Program-made: the position numbers and the translations under genes
Shown here: positions 35,610 to 46,052 of the stretch, piece by piece
How positions within the stretch are numbered: the first letter of the stretch is position 1
How the letters are laid out: each line of letters opens with the position of its first letter
Origin: Cryptomeria japonica
Lineage: Eukaryota; Streptophyta; Pinopsida; Cupressales; Cupressaceae
Reading direction: 5' to 3'
Length of the DNA stretch: 64,000 bases
NCBI RefSeq assembly: GCF_030272615.1
Contig: NC_081414.1
Coordinates: forward strand, 825,370,896-825,434,895
The notes under the pieces: generated by a model
What the model was told of the DNA's origin: nothing
What the model saw: the letters and a program-made list of their open reading frames with translations, nothing else
The model's database searches: none

Positions 35610-36621
35610 TGTTGGCAATATCCTGGATTTGGTTAAGCGTTGTCATTGATGTCAACAATGTATCCCCATTGGAGGCTATCCCAGTTAGACCCATCTCGGT
35701 TAGTCTCGGTGATCATCTTAGTTTTGGCTATGATTTTGATCCGGTATGATCAGATCTCTAGAATTGGTTTTGGATTCTTACTCTTGATGGTTAATTGTTT
35801 GCCATATTCTATCGATTCATGCTTTGGTGCTTTGGTAACTATTACTTATGTTCTCGATTGCTATTTCTTGGTACTAGTTAGCTTTACCAGTAAGTGATAT
35901 TCTTGGTTAGAGGATTTTGGTCTGGCTTCTAGAATTGGTTTCTATCATGTTGAAGGTGCTTCTTGATCATATTATGAGTGTTTGGTGACTTTGCATTGGA
36001 TGGTGTGCTATTATGGTGGTCCTATTTGGATCCGGTTAGACTTTCCATGTTACTTCACTAAGGGTTTCTACCGGTTGGTGAGGCATGTTGTATTTTGGTC
36101 TTAGTGGAATTTCCAGTGGATGGAATTGTTTGGTTACTTGATTTAGGTCCATGCTATGTAATATAAATCATAATATTGGTCCGGTGATACCGTTTAATGT
36201 AATTTTTGTCATTATGGGTTTAGGGTTTAGCTAACCTTGTCAATAAGGTTGATGATCTGTATTAATAGGTGACTTATTCATGTAATTTAGATATTGATGG
36301 ATCAATGGGATCGACGGTTATGTTTGCATTATCAAAGGAAGGTTTATGTGAGAACAAGTGATATATCATTCAGTGAAGATTTTTGTATTGTAGGGCAAAC
36401 ATCTGTGCTTAACCAAAACTGTATCAAGCATTAGGAGATGCTACTTTCATAGTTCATTCTTTCCAGATTGTAATCTGATGTTTTGTAAGTTAGTGAGATT
36501 TCTTTTTATGATGAGCAGTAAGCTCTAAGTGGTTGGCCTGATTGCAAGTGCAATCCACATTGTCATTTCACATACTGCTGCAAAAGTATTATCTGATTAT
36601 GGTTAGGGTTTCCCACCATAG
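35610..36621 (+). repeat. Element C 5' LTR, first part
   Basis: Starts TGTTGGCAATATCC and carries the early TTGTCATTGATGTCAACA motif. Interrupted by A2 after CATAG (36617-36621), inside the hairpin box; the rest is 44363-44559. Confidence 0.88.
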
Positions 36622-37814
36622 TGTAAAGCAGAAAATCACGATCGAACCCTAGTTGCCCTCCCCTCTTCCAACTCCAAGGAGAGAGAAGGGAGATTCACTA
36701 GGGTTGATGGTTTTCACTTAGGGGAGAGACTTTACATTCAAAAGAGGGGTTGAAATTCACAAGATCCAATCCCACACAAGGCAAGATTGGATGCTAAATG
36801 TGTTTCAAGGGTTAAGAAAGCAAGGCTACCCTCTTTTGTAAAGAATGTGCATAGAAGAATTAAGCTAGGAATGCATAGAAAGTGACAAAGATTCGCTTAT
36901 AAACTGAGATAGGGATATAGGATGAAGCTGCGGACCTGGAATTAGCAGTAAAATGTCGATACGGCACTGTCCTGCAAATTTGAGCAAAAGTTGTCAGGAC
37001 GAAGGCGCCCGGCGCCACGGTCCTCCGAAAAATCCGCGAAACGAAGGGGGATCTGTTCGTCTCTGCACAAGGATTCCAGATCTTCAATTTCAGCCACGTA
37101 CCTGCAACCTACACACAAAAAAGCAAAGACGATTGGGGGGTTAGGGATTAGGGGTTTGCCTTTAGGTCAAACCCCGGTTTTGGAATTAACCAAGAAATGA
37201 GAAAGTGCTGTAAATGTAAATGACTGTAAAACAAGTACTAATACCTTGTTCTAAGGATGTTTGTATCCTTATGTGCGAAGGTATAGATGTTATATGTTGT
37301 ATGTTGTAGCATGTAGTATGTGATCTCCTCTTCAATGGTTGAATCCTTGTCTTGAATGCAACACTTAGCCTTGAATGGAGACTTGGAATGAATGCTTGAA
37401 TGTTTGAATGCTTGAATGCTTGAGTATAGTTTCCACGCTTTGTACACATATCCTCTTCATGCCAAATGAGAGAGAAAAATGTAGTTTATATACTTGTCAT
37501 TTAGGGCTGATAGACTGATTTTCCCGACCTTAGGCCGACCAGGGAATGTAATTTCCAATTTGCAAACAAAAAGACCCGAGACCCCTTAGGAGACCAGGCC
37601 CAAAATAGGACCCAGGGACCAAGGCGCTGGGCATTCTGGTCCCACCTCCCGGGACAGCAGGGTGCAAGGAGGTTCAGGCCAGGGTGCTTGAAAAATGCAG
37701 TTTTCAGTGTCGTAATCAGGTTTCGGGGTCTCCATTCAGGTTGCATGTTGCGTCGCCATCGTGAAGACCGAAATGCAGTTGAAATTGCAAGTGTCGCAAT
37801 TTTAGGACGCTACA
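36622..37814 (-). repeat. Element A2 left (3') LTR
   Basis: 1,193 bp, TGTAAAGCAG...GGACGCTACA. Contains the GC box GGCGCCCGGCGCC near 37007 and a TATA box (minus) at 37485-37492. Confidence 0.92.
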
Positions 37815-37832
37815 TTTAGCCCCCACTTTAGC
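37815..37832 (-). other. Polypurine tract of element A2
   Basis: Minus strand AAAGTGGGGGCTAAA directly before the 3' LTR; the same tract follows the element A LTR at 15396. Confidence 0.75.
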
Positions 37833-38530
37833 GGGAGTATGTATGCTCATACTTCTAGTAAAGTACAAGGAAACAATATTGAAAGACTTTCACCATGTCA
37901 AGGAGGCAAGACACACCAAGCCCCCAGTGGACTAGGGATCTTACGACTTCGATTGACAAAGTAAAAGGGAAGATCACGAGGGAGGACCATGACTGTCAAT
38001 AGTAAGGTTCCCTCACTATGAGTCATGCAAGAGAAATACCGAAAAATTTTCAAGGCAAAGCTAAGTTCGCCAAGAAATTTTCAAGTATCTTGAAGGGATA
38101 GACAGGGTGTATGCCCCCCTACGTTAAAGTGATCACACACGCCTCAATGGGGGTGATTGCTTTAACGTAGTGATACACATAAGAAATGAGAAGGGAAAGG
38201 AGCACGTTATCACAAAGATTTAGCCCCGAAGTGTGAGATAAACCCAAGGATAATAGATACAAAACACAAAGCACGAGGTGACTTCGCTTTCCTCGGGGTC
38301 AGTATGCTGTATGATAAGTCATGTATATCATATGTATGTATGCATAATTGTTCTTCATTCCCCAATCAAGGAAGGTCACCTAGAAGAAGGGAACACATGT
38401 GTCTTTTGAGTCAACATGAGAGAGATCGAGAGATCTCAATGCTTTGCATCGTCCTCAAGTAGACAACAATAAGGACAACAACTAGAAGAATGAAAATAAC
38501 ATATAGAAGAAGTAACAAAAGAGAGGAGGA
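37833..38530 (-). other. Element A2 3' untranslated region
   Basis: About 700 bp between the decayed end of the gag-protease frame and the purine tract. No ORF of coding character seen on either strand. Confidence 0.5.
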
Positions 38531-39045
38531 GAGAATCTGCTATGCTAATGTAACTATTCTAGCACGTCATCTACCCCCCGATCTTGCTGATCAATGTTTC
38601 GGGAAGGCAGGGAACACGCCAGAGGAGGAACATCCAACACAGCAGATGGAGCTATCACAAGATCCAAACAATGGCTATGTTCATGTTCCAAGCCACGTTG
38701 TTCTTGTCTAGGAGCTAGGATAAGTGCTTTAGAAAATTCATTAGATAAATGGTTATCAATATCAACAAGTTCATATTCACTATCAGAAGCAAGAGGAGTA
38801 ACATTTTCATCATGAATAACATTTTCATCTATATCATCATCAAGATTTATAAAAATAGGATTTTTAACTCACACAGGATCAAGACCATCATGCATCTTAT
38901 GTTTAGGAGATTTAGGCTCAATGTCCGGGTGAGGAGAAAATGGAATAATGCTTGTTGAAGGTGTCTTTGGAGATTGTAAAGTTTGAGAAGCAGCTACTTG
39001 AGCCCTAAGACGACATTTTCGTCGGCGTTCACGTGCAGAACGATT
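38531..39045 (-). pseudogene. Element A2 ORF, C-terminal extension after a stop codon
   Basis: Beyond the TGA at 39046 the same frame stays open except for one more TGA, reading NRSARERRRKCRLRAQ and later an acidic LASDSEYELVDIDNH. Both stops could come from CGA by one C-to-T change. The original protein was therefore probably about 160 residues longer. The small plus-strand ORFs here are shadows. Confidence 0.6.
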
Positions 39046-41961
39046 TCATCTAGTCTTAGTAGGAAGTGAAGAAGATTGAGGAGGAGGAATGTTCTCATCC
39101 TTATCACTTGGGTGTTTAGGTTGTGGTCTCTTAGGCTGGATAATAGGAGAAGAAGAAGGTCTCTTCTCTCTATAAAAAGAAGGAGGAGGGACTGCTCCAT
39201 ATAAAGGAGGAATTTTTGGTTTAGGAAGGAGACCAAATCCACCATGACGAGGAGGTATAGGTCTACTTTTAGAAGGTTTATTAGATATAGGCATAGTCAC
39301 ATCCATAGGGATGGGTTGGGAATCTTCTTGAGGAAAGACATTAGTTTTATCTTTCAAAGGAAGAACTTCCTTCTCAAGAATGATAGGAATATCAAGTTTG
39401 GGTGTTCTAGGTTCACTTAGAGATAGGATCATGTCTTTTTTCCACTTTTGATAAGATTTAAAAAGATGATCACTTCGCGGAGGAAGAGATTGGAATTGTT
39501 TAGGCCAAAAGTAATCAATAGGAACACTAGAAGTTCTTTCAGCTGGTTTAAAGAGACTATGATTGACAGTAACAATTTCACCATTATGGGGAAATTTCAA
39601 ACACTTGTGAATAGGAGAAGCAATAGCTTTCATGGAAGATAGCCAAGAATAGCCAAGCTTCACATGAAATTGTTCGGAAGATGGAATAATAGCAAAGTTC
39701 ACATCAAGGGATTTGTTATGGACCTCAATAGGTAATGTAATAGAACCAATTGCAGGAGAAGAAAATGCATCAAATAGTTTCACAATCACATCTGTTTTGT
39801 CATAGATCACTTGATTCAATTGCAAAGTAAAAATAAATTCTTCAGTAATAACATTAACCATGCACGAAGGATCAATAAGCACTCCACGGCAAGGTGTATC
39901 CTTAACTTTTGCAACTATGTATAAAGGACCATCAGGTGCCCTGATAGTTTCACTAGAATCAAATGTGATGGAAGGTTCTTTAGGATTTTCTTGCTGCTCT
40001 ACGAAGTTAATCACATTCGGAGCCATAGACACAAGACCAGCAGATGAGAGAGAGGAATCATTAGCCTCAATCGCATTAGAGGTATGAGAGGGTAATGGAT
40101 CAGTAAAAATCTGAAGATTTTGGTTAGGAGGAGCTACAGATGTGTTGCCTTTATCATTCACTCCGGAAACAGAGATAGTATTATTATCAATCAAATCTTG
40201 AATTTTACCCTTTAAAGAAAAACATTTTTCAGTATCATGCCCAGGCTGACGATGAAATTGACAAAAAGCTTTGTTATCAAAATAAGGTGAAGTAATCTTT
40301 GCAGGATCAATTTGTCTTACAGGAAGAAGAGTAAGCACATTTTGTTCCAATAACTTATTCATAATACTATGCAATGATTCATTCAAAGGAGTATACTTTC
40401 TTTCTTTCTTGAAAAATTTAGAAATAGGAGGCACACCTGATGCTGCATTCACATTGTTGTTGATTATGTTTTCATTGAATTTGATGGAATCTCTGTTCGG
40501 TTTAAACTTCCCAAATGGTTGTTGACTGCTATCACCCTTATCACTCGGAGCCATAGGATGTGATTGTTCCATTTGACTCACAGTCAGTTGATAATTGTGA
40601 AGAGTGGCACACAACTGTTGCAAAGAAGTAAACTCAGAAAACAGAAGTTTGTCTTGAATATCTTTTTGTAAGTTAGAAATAAAGATTCTTTGAATATCAT
40701 TGTCAGTCACTGGAAAAGAAATTTGAGCATACAAATGCTTATATCTACCAATGAAATCAGTCACTTTTTCTTTAACACCTTGTTTACAATGCATTAAATC
40801 AATCAAAGTAACTTTAGGACTTATATTGTTTTGAAATTGTTGAATGAAAGCATTTGCAAGTTGTTCGAAAGAAGTAATAGAATAGGAAGGCAATGAGCAA
40901 TACCATTGTAGGGCTTTGTCTCTGAATGTTCTAGTAAACAGTTTTGCAAGCAACCTTTGGTCATAAGCAAAATCAGTACATATTGTTTGAAAGGTCTTAA
41001 CATGTGTTAGAGGATCACCCTTACCATTATAAAGCTCCAAATGCGGGATTTCAACATGTTTAGGGGGAATAGCTCGAACAATATCAAGAGAAAGTGGGCT
41101 CGCAACATCAAATGTGGGCACACTAAACTTATATTGATTCATAGAGGTAATTTGTTGCTGTAAAGAAGAGACAGTTTGTGCAAGATTGTTAATGGTCGCT
41201 TCAGTCGAAGAATTCATATTAGATGTGTTAGATTGAGATGGAGGTGTTATGTTATTGAAAGAAGGTAAAGAGTAAGGTGGTGGGACTTTATGATAGTCAA
41301 TTATAGGGGATGATTGGACAGGAGGAATACTACAAGGAGGAATGGAATGGTTAAATGAATTGCCCCCTTGCGTCATGTTCATTTGTGAAGATGTAATAGG
41401 AACACTCATTGAAGGAATGAATGAAGAAGTCGGATTGCCCCCATGACTGGTGATCACAGGAGGAATGTCTTGTGTAGAAGTAGCCATTATGTTTGATGTA
41501 AAGGTAGGTATGCTAGCAATAGAAGTCATCAAAGGAATAGAATGATTGACTTGAGTAGGAGGTTGTGTATAACCTAAAGATTCGGCACAACTCTTTATAG
41601 GCATCACATTCGAGTTCACAATGTGTGAAATACCACACAAAATATCAATTCCATTCTTATCACTTTGAAGCATACGTTTTAGACCCTCAATTAAAGGAAG
41701 AGCTTGACTATCCGGGTATTCTTGAGACATCCATTGTCGAAAATCGTCAAATTGGTTATCCAATTTCAAAATTTGTTCTTCAGAAACCTCATGGAGAGCT
41801 TCTTCATCATTAGGAGGATTAGAGGAATTACCCATGTCCTCGTTAAAAAGGCTATTCAAATTAGGTTCCATCTCCTCGGTAATTAAACCTCGGAAAGACT
41901 TAATTCTACGGCTTCGTCTAATGGGAATAGTGTAAGTAGGGCTTATTGTTGTAAAACTCAT
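39046..41961 (-). CDS. Gypsy-type Gag-protease, 971 residues (element A2)
   Basis: The longest ORF in the window. Residues 1-300 are Ser/Pro/Gln-rich and disordered. Residues about 300-460 are the Gag core (LELYNGKGDPLTHVKTFQ, then FRDKALQWYCSLPSYSITSF). A degenerate zinc motif FCQFHRQPGHDTEKC is near 568. A retropepsin-like region is near 695, but the active site reads GVLIDPSCMVNVI: the Asp is kept while the following residues are changed. KLGYSWLSSMKAIASP closes the protease fold, followed by a Pro/Lys-rich tail. It would form particles and bind RNA; it lacks RT and integrase. It probably ended later before a CGA-to-TGA change at 39046. Confidence 0.85.
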   Translation of the reverse strand: MSFTTISPTYTIPIRRSRRIKSFRGLITEEMEPNLNSLFNEDMGNSSNPPNDEEALHEVSEEQILKLDNQFDDFRQWMSQEYPDSQALPLIEGLKRMLQSDKNGIDILCGISHIVNSNVMPIKSCAESLGYTQPPTQVNHSIPLMTSIASIPTFTSNIMATSTQDIPPVITSHGGNPTSSFIPSMSVPITSSQMNMTQGGNSFNHSIPPCSIPPVQSSPIIDYHKVPPPYSLPSFNNITPPSQSNTSNMNSSTEATINNLAQTVSSLQQQITSMNQYKFSVPTFDVASPLSLDIVRAIPPKHVEIPHLELYNGKGDPLTHVKTFQTICTDFAYDQRLLAKLFTRTFRDKALQWYCSLPSYSITSFEQLANAFIQQFQNNISPKVTLIDLMHCKQGVKEKVTDFIGRYKHLYAQISFPVTDNDIQRIFISNLQKDIQDKLLFSEFTSLQQLCATLHNYQLTVSQMEQSHPMAPSDKGDSSQQPFGKFKPNRDSIKFNENIINNNVNAASGVPPISKFFKKERKYTPLNESLHSIMNKLLEQNVLTLLPVRQIDPAKITSPYFDNKAFCQFHRQPGHDTEKCFSLKGKIQDLIDNNTISVSGVNDKGNTSVAPPNQNLQIFTDPLPSHTSNAIEANDSSLSSAGLVSMAPNVINFVEQQENPKEPSITFDSSETIRAPDGPLYIVAKVKDTPCRGVLIDPSCMVNVITEEFIFTLQLNQVIYDKTDVIVKLFDAFSSPAIGSITLPIEVHNKSLDVNFAIIPSSEQFHVKLGYSWLSSMKAIASPIHKCLKFPHNGEIVTVNHSLFKPAERTSSVPIDYFWPKQFQSLPPRSDHLFKSYQKWKKDMILSLSEPRTPKLDIPIILEKEVLPLKDKTNVFPQEDSQPIPMDVTMPISNKPSKSRPIPPRHGGFGLLPKPKIPPLYGAVPPPSFYREKRPSSSPIIQPKRPQPKHPSDKDENIPPPQSSSLPTKTR

Positions 41962-41999
41962 GCACTAGAAAGAGAGAGAAGATTTTGAATTTAGAGGTA

Positions 42000-43110
42000 G
42001 CAATTTTCAGTAAAATCAGCCAATCTTCTGGATTTAAGCTGTTAAATGCAATCACGACAGTCTTCCGAAATTTCGGAAAAAATGTCCAGGACCGTGGCGC
42101 TCGGAGTGCAACACGGTCCTTGCAACTTTTTTCAAAATTTGCAGGGATGAAAGGTATGATGATTTTAGAGCTAATCTGAAAAAATTGAGTGATTTTACGA
42201 TCTATAGATAGGCCAAATTAAATTTGCAATCTCAAAATTGAACCCTACAAAGATTGTCGAAAAATGCAAAATTTGAATTTTGAAAAAGAGAGAGAAACTG
42301 AAATTTTGAATTTTATGATTTTAGAGGGAATGTCAAGAGCAATGCAAATTTTGAAATTTAAAAATTGACTCAATTTCACGCAAAATTCAATTTTGAAAGC
42401 GGAAATTAAAGTTGTTGTAATTAAGCACTTAATTTCAAAAGTCACAAAATGCAAGATTTTGAATAAAGCACTGAAATTTCGAATGAATGCAAACACACTT
42501 TTCAGATTTAGGACAGTAAGAACACAATTTTGACACAAAATTTCAATTTCGATGATTTTTGAATGTTTAAAAGCCTTAATCCAAGCAATCACAAGACCAA
42601 CTTTGACTATAATTTTGAAGGTGTTAAAATTGATAAAATCAGCCAAAATTCTGGATTTTAGCAGGAAAATACAGTAAGATCTCGCTCCCGAAATTTCGGA
42701 AAAAATGTCGGGGACGATGGCGCTCGGAGTGCACACGGTCCTCGCAACTTTTTTTGAAATTTTCAGGGATGAAAGATATTGTGATTTTATTGCGGAATCC
42801 AAAGTTACAGCTGATTTGGAGATGTTTTGATCAGTGAAATTGTCGGACAAAGGTTGAATCAAGAGGGTTTCAAAAATTAGGGTTTTGACACTTAACCACT
42901 TAATTTTCAAAATTAAAGCACAAATATGAATTGATAATTTGTAATAGAAGGGCAGATCTGAAACAAGCATTAACATTTAGACATTTCACAAGCTTAATTA
43001 CTAAAAAGAAATTTTAGGGTTTTTATGCAATCACCTCTAAAATTTTGCAAAAGATCAAACATGGAAATGTAATCAATTTTTTCAGATCTAAGCATGAAAA
43101 ATCAGAAAGG
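42000..43110 (-). repeat. Element A2 leader with a duplicated block of about 630 bp spacing
   Basis: AAAATCAGCCAA...CTGGATTT, CCGAAATTTCGGAAAAAATGTC and TGGCGCTCGGAGTGCA occur at about 42014-42170 and again at about 42637-42790, separated by AT-rich AAATTTGAATTTTG sequence. The duplicated GC box also resembles an LTR segment (36990-37040). The 243-residue minus ORF at 42245-42976 lies in this repetitive leader and is not considered a gene. Confidence 0.7.
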
Positions 43111-43113
43111 ATG

Positions 43114-43132
43114 TTCACGTCGGGTTCACCCA
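43114..43132 (-). other. Primer-binding site of element A2 (tRNA-Trp)
   Basis: Minus strand TGGGTGAACCCGACGTGAA abuts the 5' LTR. It matches the complement of the plant tRNA-Trp 3' end (TGGTGAACCCGACGTGAAT) apart from one extra G and the last base. Confidence 0.78.
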
Positions 43133-43134
43133 AA

Positions 43135-44357
43135 TGTAAAGCAGAAAATCGCGATCGAACCCTAGTTGCCCTCCCCTCTTCCAACCCCAAGGAGAGAGAA
43201 GGGAGATTCACTAGGGTTGATGGTTTTCACTTAGGGGAGAGACTTTACATTCAAAAGAGGGGTTGAAACTCACAAGATCCAATCCCACACAAGGCAAGAT
43301 TGGATGCTAAATGTGTTTCAAGGGTAAAGAAAGCAAGGCTACCCTCTTTTGTAAAGAATGTGCATAGAAGAATTAAGCTAGGAATGCATAGAAAGTGACA
43401 AAGATTCGCTTATAAACTGAGATAGGGATATAGGATGAAGCTGCGGACCTGGAATTAGCAGTAAAATGTTGATACGGCGCTGTCCTGCAAATTTGAGCAA
43501 AAGTTGTCAGGACGATGGCGCCCGGCGCCACGGTCCTCCAAAAAATCCGCGAAACGAAGGGGGATCTGTTCGTCTCTGCACAAGGATTCCAGATCTTCAA
43601 TTTCAGCCGCGTACCTGCAACCTACACACAGAAAAGCGAAGACGATTGGGGGGTTAGGGATTAGGGGTTTGCCTTTAGGTCAAACCCCAGTTTTGGAATT
43701 AACCAAGAAATGAGAAAGTGCTGTAAATGTAAATGACTGTAAAACAAGTACTAATACCTTGTTCTAAGGATGTTTGTATTCTTATGTGCGAAGGTATAGA
43801 TGTTATATGTTGTATGTTGTAGCATGTAGTATGTGATCTCCTCTGCAATGGTTGAATCCTTGTCTTGAATGCAACACTTCGCCTTGAATGGAGACTTGGA
43901 ATGAATGCTTGAATGTTTGAATGCTTGAATGCTTGAGTATAGTTTCCACGCTTTGTACACATATCCTCTTCATGCCAAATGAGAGAGAAAAATGTAGTTT
44001 ATATACTTGTCATTTAGGGCTGATAGACTGATTTTCCCGACCTTAGGCCGACCAAGGAATGTAATTTCCAATTTGCAAACAAAAAGACCCGAGACCCCTT
44101 AGGAGGTCGGGCCCAAAATAGGACCTAGGGACCAGGACCCTGGGCGCCCTGGTCCTGGGGACCAGGGCGCTGGGCGCTCTGGTCCCACCTCCCGGGACAG
44201 CAGGGTGCAAGGAGGTTTAGGCCAGGGTGCTTGAAAAATGCAGTTTTCAATGTCATAATCAGGTTTCGGGGTCTCCATTCAGGTTGCGTGTTGTGTCGCC
44301 ATTGTGAAGACCGAAATGCAGTCGAAATTGCAAGTGTCGCAATTTTAGGACGCTACA
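43135..44357 (-). repeat. Element A2 right (5') LTR
   Basis: 1,223 bp, partner of 36622-37814. It has an extra GC-rich stretch near 44125-44165 with perfect 8-bp arms CCAGGACC / GGTCCTGG. Confidence 0.92.
43998..44005 (-). promoter_or_regulatory. TATA box of element A2 5' LTR
   Basis: Minus strand TATATAAA in the context CAAGTATATAAACTAC, conserved in the other LTR (37485-37492) and in LTRs A and J. Confidence 0.5.
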
Positions 44358-44362
44358 CATAG

Positions 44363-44559
44363 TTTTTCCCTTTATTGGGTTTTCCACATCAAAATATTGT
44401 TGTTTTGTGTACCGTGCTTTCATGTTCTATCCTTCATTGTGTTGGTTTCTTTGTGCTCTAGTTTAATGGTTTTGATATGTATAAGTTCTAATTTCTAATG
44501 GTAAACTGATTCACCCCCCCCCCCTCTCAGTTTACTCCCGGTATCAGATTTGTCTAACA
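44363..44559 (+). repeat. Element C 5' LTR, last part
   Basis: Continues after the A2 insertion with TTTTTCCCTTTATTGGG (hairpin box), then TGATTCACCCCCCCCCC (about 44506) and ends GTCTAACA. It matches 57350-57554. Confidence 0.9.
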
Positions 44560-44560
44560 A

Positions 44561-44573
44561 TTGGTATCAGATC
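44561..44573 (+). other. Primer-binding site of element C (initiator tRNA-Met)
   Basis: TTGGTATCAGATC directly after the LTR and one spacer base; one change from TTGGTATCAGAGC. Confidence 0.8.
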
Positions 44574-44614
44574 AAGATCCTCTCTATAGAGGCTTAACCG
44601 CTTGAGGAGATCCG

Positions 44615-45625
44615 ATGGCAACTACATCTAGTTCTACATTCAATCCCTATAAGAAGGAGAGTCCTAGATTTGATGGGACAAATTATAAAATATGGAAGAA
44701 GAGAATGCAAATTCATCTTAGATGTCTTGGATCTGAAGTTTAGGAGATAGTGGAGAAAGGGTATATACCTCATGATCCTAATTCTAGAACACCGACACTT
44801 GTTGATGAACATAAGAAAGTTGAAAATGATGTTAGAGAAAAAGAAACATTGTTAAGTGCCCTATCTGATGAAAAGCTATTGAATGTCATAGAGTTGGAGA
44901 ATTCAAAGATGATTTGAACAAAGCTTGAAACTATTTATGAAGGCGACCAAGTTGTGAAAATTGTAAAACTTGAAGGTTTCCGGGTAAGGTATGAAACTTT
45001 GAAGATGGAAGAAGATGAGAAGATAAGTTCTTTCATGGATAGTGTAAATGAGATTGTGAATCAAATGCTATGACAGATCAGTTAGTGAGGATGAGATTGT
45101 GTCAAAGGTTCTGAGAGTTCTACCTTCAACTTATAAGATGAAGGCTATTGCAATCAATGAACTCTGGACAATGTCAAGTAACCTTGTTACCAGAGATACA
45201 TTGCTTGGGAAATTGACTACTTTTTAGCTTGAGGAACTTGGAGATCAAAGTGCTACTAAAACTAAAACTGCATTTAAAGCATCTGCCTCTAGTAAGCTAA
45301 AGATAGATTGGAAGGAGATGTATGCTAAATATTTAGAGGACATTGAAAGAGAAGAAAGAGAACTTGAAGAGCTGGAAGCCCTGATTGCTAGAAGAATTCC
45401 TAAAGGACCTGTTGGAAGTAAGTATGAAGAAAAAGTCCCTTTTAAATGTTTTTCATGCAATGAGATTGGTCATTTTGCTTCTAGATGCCCTGAAAGAACT
45501 TCTAGGAATCATGAAAGATTTGTGAAGAGTTATAACCCTAATTTTGAATATCAAAATAGACCTATATTCAGAAGGAATAATGATAAATTATGCTTTTATG
45601 TTAGTGATGATGATTTTGGCATTAC

Positions 45626-45695
<70 letters not shown>

Positions 45696-46048
45696 TCGGT
45701 GAGTGGATTTGGCAATGGAAGCTCCAGTAAGGACTAGGTTTTTATTGCTATCAAGGATGATTCTCTCGAATCATACTAAAGAGAAGGATTTAGCTGGTAA
45801 AATTGAAGAAAAGGATGAATGGGTTATAGACAGTGTATGCTCACATCACATGATTGGTGACAAGAGAAAATTATTATCACTACAAGAATTTGATGGTGAA
45901 TTAGTTAGATTTAGAGACAACAAGACTTGTAGGATCAAAGGAAAGGAAACAATATCATTGGATGGTAAGACTAATACTAATAATGTTTATTATGTTGAAG
46001 ACTTAAAGCATTTAATCTTTTAAGTGTAGGTCAGATGGTGGATAGAGG
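44615..46048 (+). pseudogene. Element C Gag and protease
   Basis: Begins MATTSSSTFNPYKKESPRFD, a copia Gag start. A TAG follows in RCLGSEV-stop-EIVEKGY, then further stops and a frameshift near 45070. The zinc knuckle at about 45447-45490 is intact (CFSCNEIGHFASRC). A run of over 20 Asp codons (about 45628-45692) separates it from the protease, whose active site reads WVIDSVCSHHM: the usual DSGC is DSVC. Element B interrupts after LKHLIF (46052). Its pre-integrase region resumes at 54049. Confidence 0.85.
45627..45693 (+). repeat. (GAT)n microsatellite encoding poly-Asp
   Basis: About 22 perfect GAT/ATG-frame trinucleotides within the gag-protease linker of element C, read as an uninterrupted Asp run. 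Confidence 0.9.
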
Positions 46049-46052
46049 ATTC

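Larger units (their letters stand above)
36622..44357 (-). mobile_element. Element A2: gypsy-type gag-protease element, low LTR divergence
   Basis: LTRs 36622-37814 and 43135-44357 differ by about 30 substitutions plus one indel of about 30 bp; perfect CATAG duplications lie at 36617-36621 and 44358-44362. Minus polarity. The 5.3-kb internal region has a tRNA-Trp primer site, a repetitive leader (about 42000-43110), a 971-residue gag-protease ORF and a purine tract. No RT, RNase H or integrase. It resembles gag-only (TR-GAG-like) non-autonomous elements. Confidence 0.9.

Noticed and set aside
36860-37746. Set of small ORFs, repeated at 43373-43962
   Set aside because: They lie in the two LTRs of A2, so their duplication is due to the LTR pair, not to a gene family.
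42245-42976. 243-residue minus-strand ORF
   Set aside because: Occupies the repetitive AT-rich leader of A2; composition follows the AAATTTGAATTTTG repeat and there is no family resemblance.
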